Below, piece by piece: positions 1 to 6,014 of a stretch of 22,530 bases of DNA. A program made the position numbers and the translations under genes. The notes below the pieces were generated by a model. The model made no database searches. It saw only the letters and a list, made by a program, of their open reading frames with translations, and was not told the origin of the DNA. Numbering within the stretch: the first letter of the stretch is position 1; each line of letters begins with the position of its first letter. The DNA comes from CAYVUM01 sp964619055 (lineage in GTDB: Bacteria > Pseudomonadota > Alphaproteobacteria > Rhodospirillales > Defluviicoccaceae), in assembly GCA_964619055.1 (NCBI GenBank), contig CAZUDB010000058.1, forward strand, positions 1 to 22,530, given 5' to 3'.

Positions 1-1010
1 CTAGTGTAGAGCCGGACCATTTCCGCCGTGCGGTGGCCGGTAATCGATGCGGTGGTTTCCCAATCGCAACCAATCTCTTTGAGGGTTGCTGCGGCGGTGT
101 GTCGTCCGCCGTGGTTCGTGAAATCGTCCGGCAGGCCGGCTGCTCGATAGGCCGCGTGCATCACATGAGCGAAGCGGTAAATGGTGAACGGCCGCCCCGT
201 CTCGGTTGTGATCATGAGGAGGTGCTGGTTCGCCTCCAGCCATGGCGAAAGAACCGCCAATAGCGTCCGGCTTGCCGGAATTGTCACACGCTCGCCCGTC
301 CTTTGCTGACATACGCTGATTTCGCCGTTGAACAGATCGCGTCGGGTCATCTTGATAACGTCGCTTCCGCGCTGCCCTGTATTCAGCAGCAGCTCGAACG
401 CCACGCGCTCAACGGTATCGGTCGGCCAACGGCTGCGAAACGCGTCGATCTCCCAATCTTCCCACGGGCGGTGCCCTGGGCCGGTTTTTAGTTTTTTCGG
501 CCTGTTTGCTGGGTTCTGCCACTGTGCAGGCAAGGCAAACTTGGATGGCTGCTCAGAGGCAAAGTTCAACACCACACGAAGGACTGCGATCTGGCAATTT
601 GCCGTAGTTGGCTTGTCGGCATGCTTATCGCGTAGGGCACGCACAAACTCCTTGGTCATGGTCCGGACCGGTAAATGACCAAATTGCTCACGAAGCCGAT
701 CCAGGTAGCGCCAGTAATCTGTGTTCGTCTTCTCAGATAGCTGCGCGTAATCCGGACTCTTCAAGTACGTCGTCGCAATATGGTGCGGGCTGCCGGGACG
801 CATCTCTTGCGTTTGCGGCTCATCCCTACCAAACGCCGAGTGAATGCGCTCGCATGCAGAAAGGAAACCAGCGTCAACGGGGGCTAGCCCCTCACCAACC
901 TCGCTGGTGATCCGCACCCGTTGGCCTTCGCGACGGTAGAACCAGTAATGGTGTGCTTTCGCTCCCCGCTTGCGGGGTGAGCGCCAGAGGTACGGCAGAT
1001 CCGTTCTCAT
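1..1010 (-). CDS. Tyrosine recombinase / phage-type integrase, C-terminal end cut by the window edge
   Basis: The minus frame is open without a stop from ATG at 1010 to the left edge, giving 336 visible residues; the stop lies outside the window. An N-terminal arm and core-binding part (residues about 1-170) precede a catalytic domain. The catalytic signature is visible: Arg214 in NTGQRGSD, His300 and Arg303 in NHGGRHT, His326 in ITGHRT and the nucleophile Tyr335 in VRLYT, nine residues after His326. In the beta-hairpin, where this family usually has Lys before Thr-Gly, this protein has Arg237 (QQRTGE). The protein should catalyse site-specific integration or excision of a mobile element. Its ATG overlaps the stop of the excisionase-like gene (ATGA, 1007-1010), which suggests translational coupling. 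Only a few C-terminal residues should be missing, judged from where the Tyr usually sits. I cannot tell which element it belongs to, because the attachment site is probably to the left. Confidence 0.93.
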   Translation of the reverse strand, partial: MRTDLPYLWRSPRKRGAKAHHYWFYRREGQRVRITSEVGEGLAPVDAGFLSACERIHSAFGRDEPQTQEMRPGSPHHIATTYLKSPDYAQLSEKTNTDYWRYLDRLREQFGHLPVRTMTKEFVRALRDKHADKPTTANCQIAVLRVVLNFASEQPSKFALPAQWQNPANRPKKLKTGPGHRPWEDWEIDAFRSRWPTDTVERVAFELLLNTGQRGSDVIKMTRRDLFNGEISVCQQRTGERVTIPASRTLLAVLSPWLEANQHLLMITTETGRPFTIYRFAHVMHAAYRAAGLPDDFTNHGGRHTAAATLKEIGCDWETTASITGHRTAEMVRLYT

Positions 1011-1222
1011 TGCTCCAACGCGTCCATCCATTCATCGCGACCAGCCTGCGGGGAATAGCCAGCGCGTTCGGCAATGTGTTTATCTAAGTCCGCCTTTACC
1101 CAGCGCAGGCGGTGTCCTTCGCGAAAGGAGCATGGCGGCAGCTTCCGCTTGTCGCAGGAACAATAGGCTGCCGCGATATCGGCGGTCATGACGGCAGGCC
1201 AAGCGTGTAACAAAACAGTCAT
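1007..1222 (-). CDS. Small AlpA/excisionase-like helix-turn-helix protein
   Basis: This encodes 71 residues from ATG at 1222, preceded by an AAGAGG Shine-Dalgarno about 9 bases upstream; a TTG start at 1231 is also possible. The core reads MTADIAAAYC, then KLPPCSF and LRWVKADLDKHI. This follows the usual layout of small winged-HTH excisionases of the AlpA/MerR-like group: a first helix with an EAAxYL-like stretch, a basic turn with LPP, then a W-x-x-x-DLDxxI helix. The glycine-valine-serine turn common in the family is replaced by a Cys-rich stretch (CSCDK). The stop overlaps the integrase start by four bases. By family analogy it would direct excision or regulate the integrase promoter. The role rests on the fold-like pattern and on position, not on a search. 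Confidence 0.65.
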   Translation of the reverse strand: MTVLLHAWPAVMTADIAAAYCSCDKRKLPPCSFREGHRLRWVKADLDKHIAERAGYSPQAGRDEWMDALEQ

Positions 1223-1652
1223 ATCCAACAACCTCTTAGGAGCATTGGTCGATTTCGCCCCTCATTCCGTGCACGCGGGGCTCGGTGAGTCGCGGTCGGT
1301 GGCTCCATGCAATCCGCGAGGCGTAACGGCAGACGGGATCATGACGAAAGGGGACGGCCACCAGAAAGTTGAACAAAGTTGGGGGATCTTGTGGATAACT
1401 CTTGCCCATCTGACGCTCGGACGCCGCTCATTGCTGCAGCGTCGCGCTGATCCGGTGTAGGATCGGGCTGCCGATTGTTGCCGAGACGATCAATTGGCCG
1501 GCGCGGCGTGCGCGATCGGCCCGCGTGGCATCTACCTCGTCATGAGTCAACCAACGGAACTTCGTTGGCTTAATCGTTGCGCGCTCAAACGACGGCGTGT
1601 CGCACCAGCCGCATTTCGCCGCGAAGCGCGTTGAGTAAAGGGACACCGAATT
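1223..1652. other. Intergenic stretch without a supported gene
   Basis: About 430 bases separate the excisionase-like start from the debris at 1653. The open frames here, such as the minus one at 1428-1658 with a CGWC pair, show no recognisable domain and no convincing ribosome binding site, so I do not call them. The stretch must hold the promoter for the minus-strand excisionase-integrase pair, but I see no clear -35/-10 pair. One perfect DnaA-box-like 9-mer lies at 1390-1398, and a short inverted repeat (CCAACG at 1551-1556, CGTTGG at 1563-1568) is present. Confidence 0.5.
1390..1398 (-). promoter_or_regulatory. Single DnaA-box-like 9-mer
   Basis: The plus strand reads TGTGGATAA, whose complement TTATCCACA matches the consensus DnaA box exactly. 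It is a single copy, with no second box, AT-rich stretch, iterons or rep gene visible nearby. It could be chance or a relic of a replicating element. Confidence 0.25.
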
Positions 1653-1967
1653 ATGCAAAGTAAGATAATCTTCGCCGCGGCACTTGGCGCTGTATTGATC
1701 TCACCTGTTGGGCCAACGGCCAACCCGCACTTTGGCGTCTATTTCGCTACTCAAGCAGCAGGCGGAGCGCGGGGCGACTGGTTTCAGACCTTCCCTACCA
1801 AGATTTGGTTTGCCATATTGCGATTGTAAAAGCCGGAACAGGCCTGGACCGACAAACCCTGGCGCCCGGGTGAGATTGAGGTGGTCGATTTAGCTTCAGG
1901 AGAGAAGGATCCCCGTGGCCCGGACGGCGTTTCCGATCCGTTAGCGTCAAGTGAGGTCTACCTATAA
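1653..1967 (+). pseudogene. Degenerate gene for a small secreted protein, interrupted by an in-frame TAA
   Basis: From ATG at 1653 the frame gives 58 residues and stops at TAA 1827-1829. It then continues in the same frame for 45 coherent residues to TAA at 1965-1967. The N-terminus (MQSKIIFAAALGAVLISPVG) looks like a Sec signal peptide with an Ala-rich hydrophobic core and a likely cut after PTA. The part after the stop (AWTDKPWRPGEIEVVDLA) has normal coding character. A +1 shift near 1818 would also avoid the TAA (GCG ATT GTA AAA), so two small compensating indels are as likely as a nonsense mutation. I do not recognise the family. Its end lies 37 bases before the C45 hydrolase start. Either it is a broken gene or only the 58-residue first part is expressed. 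Confidence 0.4.
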
Positions 1968-2004
1968 CTGCGTTTCTTATATCTCGTCGCCTGGAGATGA
2001 GCCA

Positions 2005-3264
2005 ATGAGTATTATCAAGAACGATCTCATCTTTCCCCATGTGGACGCTCACTACAGCAAGCCGAGGCACATCATCGTCGAAGGAACCTTCGAAGAAATC
2101 GGCTATGATCTTGGCGTACTTGCACGCCAGCAGTACGGATGTGAACTCGGTGTATACGATGACCCTTGTTACGCGCGAGCGCGCAGGGAATACTTCGACC
2201 GCAATTGGCCGGAGATGGCACAGCGTTGCCGTGGTGTACTACGAGCCTTCGGTCTTCGGGCCGACGATGTCGTTTATGACCCGAGCGCGTTGCCCTTCGA
2301 TTGGTACGACGCCGCCAGAGGAAGGGACCTCGGCGCCAACACCTGTTCCGCCGCCGTTCTGCCGATCGAGAAGTCCAACGGGGCGACTTTCGTCTCACGC
2401 AATTTCGATCTTATGGCGATGGTGCTTTGGAGCGAGCTTTTCGGTAAGCAACCACCGCCCGGTGCCTACAATTGTTGGGAGCGGGGAATCGTCCTCGAAA
2501 CCCATCCGAAGGACGGATACAAGACACTGCTGATCGGAGGGCAGGAGCTGCTCATCCCTTACATCGACGGGTTGAACGAGAAAGGGCTCTACATCTCACT
2601 CTTCCACGATCCATGGGGAGTTGGCGACGAGGCAGGACCTTCGTCCGGTATGAGCATGTCGGGCGTGTCGATGGTTCAACTGGTCAGCTTGCTTCTCGAC
2701 ACTTGCGCGACTGTCGAGGAAGCTAAGTTGAGGATACTCAACAATCGCGTAATGCATGTCGTGATGTGTTCACACATGATCATCGCGGACGCTTTCGGAA
2801 GCGCCACGATTTTCGAGATCGACAAACATTCCCAAGCTTATGTGTTCACTGATCGACGTGCCGGCGAGCCGCTCTTCATCACGAACCATCCAGTGTCTCT
2901 ATATCCGGAACCCAGCACGTATCCACCATTCGATCATCAAGCCGAGCACAACAGCTTTCAGCGGCAGATCATTCTCCGTGAAACCTATGCGGGACTCAAA
3001 CCGCCATTCAAAATCGAAGACGCGACAAGACTCACGGACTCGGTTCATTGTTCGTTTGTGGACGACAAAAAGGCGGAGGCGGGACCCAGGGAAAGAACGC
3101 TTATCAACACTACCGCGGATCTCTCGAAGCCGGAGATTTTCGTTCGTTGGTACTTGGATGACGTTGAGCCCGTGGACGGCTCCAACCAATTGGAAGATCG
3201 TATGAGCGAGTATTTTCGCTTCGCCTTTGAACCAAGAGATCTAACAACGGACAAAAAAGCATGA
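2005..3264 (+). CDS. C45-type Ntn acyltransferase/hydrolase (AAT / linear amide C-N hydrolase family)
   Basis: This encodes 419 residues from ATG at 2005, chosen because GGAG lies 8 bases upstream; the in-frame GTG at 1951 has no such site. The layout matches the penicillin acyltransferase-like Ntn superfamily: an N-terminal segment with an EIGYDLG helix, then a likely autocatalytic cleavage site with the nucleophile Cys114 in ANTCSAAVLP, the following strand GATFVSRNFDL (the RNxD motif of the family), GLNEKGL, and SHMIIAD with FITNHP. In known members, cleavage before the Cys produces an amidase or acyltransferase acting on non-peptide C-N bonds. The residue before Cys is Thr here rather than the Gly of the fungal enzyme. 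There is no signal peptide, so it is probably cytoplasmic. No partner genes suggest a substrate. It sits in a recombinase-flanked segment and may have been acquired. Substrate unknown. Confidence 0.82.
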   Translation: MSIIKNDLIFPHVDAHYSKPRHIIVEGTFEEIGYDLGVLARQQYGCELGVYDDPCYARARREYFDRNWPEMAQRCRGVLRAFGLRADDVVYDPSALPFDWYDAARGRDLGANTCSAAVLPIEKSNGATFVSRNFDLMAMVLWSELFGKQPPPGAYNCWERGIVLETHPKDGYKTLLIGGQELLIPYIDGLNEKGLYISLFHDPWGVGDEAGPSSGMSMSGVSMVQLVSLLLDTCATVEEAKLRILNNRVMHVVMCSHMIIADAFGSATIFEIDKHSQAYVFTDRRAGEPLFITNHPVSLYPEPSTYPPFDHQAEHNSFQRQIILRETYAGLKPPFKIEDATRLTDSVHCSFVDDKKAEAGPRERTLINTTADLSKPEIFVRWYLDDVEPVDGSNQLEDRMSEYFRFAFEPRDLTTDKKA

Positions 3265-3382
3265 GTCAATGACGCAGATCGACTATAACCGCAGAAAGAT
3301 CTCAAAAGGCGACACTGTCGACGATCTGGATTGTGTCTCGTTTTTTCTCTGCGGCGGGATTTGAAAACGAGTCAATCTGCGC

Positions 3383-4039
3383 ATGGAAGTAATCGGATAC
3401 TGGATCGGGATGGCGGGCACGGTTGCGTTCGCGGTCACCGCGGTGCTTGCCGTAGCACCGAAGCAAGTCGACTTGTTCGGCGCCGTGGTCCTCGGCCTGA
3501 TCACCGCGGTCGGAGGCGGAACGGTCCGAGATCTTATTCTCGATGTACCTGTCTTCTGGGCGGAGGACCAAACGTATCTTTGGGTGGCGATTGCCTCCAG
3601 CGTGGCCGCGTTCGTCGCGCAAGGCTACTTCAGTCGAAGTAGGATCTACGATCTTATGCTGCTGCTTGACGGGTTTGGAGCCGCGCTGTTTGCTATCCAG
3701 GCGGTCGAGAAGGTCTGGGAACTCAATTTTGGCCTGCCGCTGGCGCCGATCCTCCTGGGGGTGGTCACGGCGATCGGTGGCGGCCTGATCCGCGACGTCT
3801 TGTCCGGTCGTCCGACCCTCCTCATGAGCCGCGAGATCTACGCCGTGCCCGTGCTGCTTGGCTGCGTCCTGTTCGTCATCATTCTGGAGTTCGCGCCTGA
3901 GATCCAAGCGGGCGCGTCGATCGCCATGATCGCCCTGATCTTCGCCATCCGCGTCGCAGCACTTCGCTGGAACCTCGCCGTTCCCCTTTGGCTCGTGACC
4001 GGAGGCTCAAAACGACCCGACGATACCCAAACCCCCTGA
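3383..4039 (+). CDS. TRIC / UPF0126 family inner-membrane protein (YicG-like)
   Basis: This encodes 218 residues with about seven hydrophobic segments. Two tandem UPF0126 (TRIC-type) repeats are evident, each with the diagnostic Gly-rich motif: AVGGGTVRD around residues 42-50 and AIGGGLIRD around residues 130-138. The second is followed by the usual LSGRP. Prokaryotic members of this family form trimeric channels for monovalent cations; some YicG-like members have been linked to amino-acid uptake, so the transported species is not certain here. The start at 3383 gives the normal family length; no strong Shine-Dalgarno is visible. It follows the C45 gene by 118 bases on the same strand and may be co-transcribed, but a functional link is unproven. 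It converges on an integrase remnant. Confidence 0.88.
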   Translation: MEVIGYWIGMAGTVAFAVTAVLAVAPKQVDLFGAVVLGLITAVGGGTVRDLILDVPVFWAEDQTYLWVAIASSVAAFVAQGYFSRSRIYDLMLLLDGFGAALFAIQAVEKVWELNFGLPLAPILLGVVTAIGGGLIRDVLSGRPTLLMSREIYAVPVLLGCVLFVIILEFAPEIQAGASIAMIALIFAIRVAALRWNLAVPLWLVTGGSKRPDDTQTP

Positions 4040-4095
4040 ATACCGTGACCACATGCATGCGAATCGGCGTGCCGCTTGCCATTCCCGCCTCGCAG

Positions 4096-4428
4096 ATCGA
4101 TCATAGCTGAGGCACGAAGGTCAGCGGCGCTTTGCCATTCTGTGTGACCGATGCCGTCATCCCAGCCTGGTATCGCCACCCGTTGCGCTGCTCGGTCGGC
4201 GAGTTCGGTATACAAAGCGCGGGCTTCTATAACTTGTCCGGGATCAGCGGCCAAGTGGGCATAGCGCGCGGTGGTCCGGGTCTGAGTGAGGCCGAGCAGC
4301 TTGCCGATCACTGATAGGCCCCCTCCAAGACCCACGGCAACGCTTGCAAAGGAATGCCTGAGATCATGAAGCCGGACATCATGGAGTCCTGCCCGCGCCC
4401 GGATGCGCCGCCACGGCTTTTTGACGCC
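4096..4428 (-). pseudogene. C-terminal remnant of a second tyrosine recombinase (P4/DUF4102-like)
   Basis: This frame reads KPWRRIRARAGLHDVRLHDL, then RHSFASVAV, IGKLLGLTQT and TTARYAHLAADP, the conserved C-terminal third of P4-like integrases. The HxxR box (HDLR) and the Tyr (RYAHL, codon at 4261-4263) are kept, but the His of the LLGHTQ box is Leu, so the site is damaged. There is no start codon, and an in-frame TGA lies at 4429-4431. Downstream the frame runs on antisense into the TRIC gene, so the native stop is lost and the left boundary is approximate. Beyond the TGA, up to about 4520, two frames give fragments (VKLTNPQ and DDYPVDGGL) that may be debris of the N-terminus after an internal deletion. 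It belongs to a different subfamily from the integrase at 1-1010. Confidence 0.8.
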
Positions 4429-4573
4429 TCAAAGACTAGACAACTCCGATTTCTCTTCGCGTACTTTGCGCAATCCGCCGTCTACCGGGTAATCGTCGTT
4501 GTGGGTTGGTCAGCTTCACATTGCTAAAGATATCGCCACTAACATACCCCCCTTTATTGGATTACCTGCGGTG

Positions 4574-5278
4574 TTAGGTCGGCGGCGCATCGAGCAGCTC
4601 GATTACCGCCGGCGTGATCCGACGGACGATCTCTTCGACGCCGTCCGCATTGGGGTGCATGCCATCGGCTTGGTTAAGTGCCGGCTCCGCCGCGACACCG
4701 TCGAGAAAAAACGGATAGAAAATGACCTCATGCTGTTGCGCCAAGCGCGGAAAGACATCGTTAAAACGCTCCGTATAGTCACGCCCCATGTTTGGTGGCG
4801 CTCGCATCCCGGCCAATAAGATCGGAATCTCCCGCGCCTGCAGTTCCGTCAAAATCGCGCTCAGATTCCGGAAGGTGACCTCGGGATCGAAGCCGCGCAA
4901 AGCGTCGTTGGCGCCAAGCTCCACCATTACCGCGTCAGGGTGATCCTTGCGGGACGCGCCTAGCGCCCAGGAAAGCCGCGCGCGACCGCCCGCCGTCGTG
5001 TCGCCTGAAACGCTGCTCGCCTCAACACGAACATCGTGCCCTAAATCGCTGAGGGCAGCCTCAAGCCGCGCCGGAAACGCGTCTTCTTCCGCCAGCCCAT
5101 AACCCGCGGTCAGACTATCGCCAATCACGAGAAGATGAAGTGGATCCTGCTCAGCCCACGGATGGCGCGTTGACAGGCCGAGAGTGAGGACGATGATCGC
5201 CGGCAACGCTGCGATGATCCACCATCGTCGGCATTCGTGTATGCCTGATAGCTTTTCAGGCCAAATGGACGGAACCAT
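4574..5278 (-). CDS. tesA: TesA-like periplasmic GDSL esterase/thioesterase (lysophospholipase L1 type)
   Basis: This is an SGNH/GDSL hydrolase of about 234 residues. Block I is LLVIGDSLTAGYG with nucleophile Ser55 (numbered from 5278), block III is VELGANDALRG with the oxyanion Asn, and block V is DGMHPNADG with the catalytic Asp and His. A hydrophobic stretch (WWIIAALPAIIVLTLG, about residues 19-34) looks like a signal peptide or anchor, so the enzyme should act in the periplasm. TesA-family enzymes cleave acyl-CoA thioesters, lysophospholipids and aryl esters in vitro. The start is uncertain: no ATG, GTG or TTG lies next to the usual RRWW beginning, so I use ATG at 5278, which extends the N-region; ATG 5287 is an alternative. 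It is divergent from ybbA, exactly as in E. coli tesA-ybbA-ybbP, which supports the assignment. Confidence 0.9.
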   Translation of the reverse strand: MVPSIWPEKLSGIHECRRWWIIAALPAIIVLTLGLSTRHPWAEQDPLHLLVIGDSLTAGYGLAEEDAFPARLEAALSDLGHDVRVEASSVSGDTTAGGRARLSWALGASRKDHPDAVMVELGANDALRGFDPEVTFRNLSAILTELQAREIPILLAGMRAPPNMGRDYTERFNDVFPRLAQQHEVIFYPFFLDGVAAEPALNQADGMHPNADGVEEIVRRITPAVIELLDAPPT

Positions 5279-5285
5279 GGATAGC

Positions 5286-6014
5286 ATGTCTTCTTCCGGT
5301 AAAGGCGATGCCGCTATTGCGTTGCGTGATGTGTATCTCAGTCTGGAAAGTGGTGCCGGCCAGGTGTCCATTTTGCGCGGAATCAACCTCACCATCGATA
5401 AGGGCGAGGCCGTGGGACTGGTGGGTCCCTCCGGATCGGGCAAGACCAGTCTTCTCATGCTGATCTCCGGTCTTGAGCGCTCGACTGCGGGACACATCCA
5501 GGTCGGTGAGCACGACGTGAGCTCCTTGGATGAGGATAGCTTGGCCGAATTCCGACGCGATGAGGTCGGCATCGTCTTTCAGAGTTTTCACCTCGTCCCA
5601 ACCATGACGGCGCTGGAAAACGTGGCTCTGCCACTAGAGTTAGGGGGATACGACGGTGCTTTCGAGCAGGCAAGAACCTGGCTCGACCGTGTTGGTCTTG
5701 GCGAACGTGTCAACCATTATCCGTCACAGCTTTCCGGTGGTGAGCAGCAGCGCGTCGCCCTCGCTCGCGCGTTCGTTGGCGAGCCCAGGGTTCTTCTAGC
5801 CGACGAACCGACCGGAAATCTAGACGGCGCGACCGGGGCGGCGGTGATCGAGTTGTTGTTTGATCTGCATCGCCGAAGCGGCTCGACATTGATGTTGATC
5901 ACCCATGACCCGGTCTTGGCCCAGTTGTGCGACCGGATCATCGAAATGCAAGATGGGCGCGTTGTCGGCGACGAGATTCAGTCGTCGGAACCCCGTGTTG
6001 GTCCCGCGACATGA
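5286..6014 (+). CDS. ybbA: ABC transporter ATP-binding protein, YbbA/LolD type
   Basis: This encodes 242 residues from ATG at 5286; in-frame ATGs at 5241 and 5277 cannot be excluded. All nucleotide-binding motifs are present: Walker A GPSGSGKTS (47-55), Q-loop Gln99 in VFQSFHL, signature LSGGEQQRVALARA (149-162), Walker B VLLADEP (169-175) with D-loop GNLD, and H-loop His207 in ITHD. The VFQSFHLVPTMTALENV stretch is typical of the MacB/LolD/YbbA branch, whose members power FtsX-like permeases for extraction or mechanotransmission rather than bulk import. Its stop overlaps the permease start (ATGA, 6011-6014), so the two are translationally coupled and should form one complex in the inner membrane. 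The transported substrate of YbbAP is not settled. Confidence 0.93.
   Translation: MSSSGKGDAAIALRDVYLSLESGAGQVSILRGINLTIDKGEAVGLVGPSGSGKTSLLMLISGLERSTAGHIQVGEHDVSSLDEDSLAEFRRDEVGIVFQSFHLVPTMTALENVALPLELGGYDGAFEQARTWLDRVGLGERVNHYPSQLSGGEQQRVALARAFVGEPRVLLADEPTGNLDGATGAAVIELLFDLHRRSGSTLMLITHDPVLAQLCDRIIEMQDGRVVGDEIQSSEPRVGPAT

Noticed and set aside
1428..1658. Minus-strand 76-codon frame with a CGWC pair
   Set aside because: No ribosome binding site or family pattern is visible; the CxxC alone is not enough.
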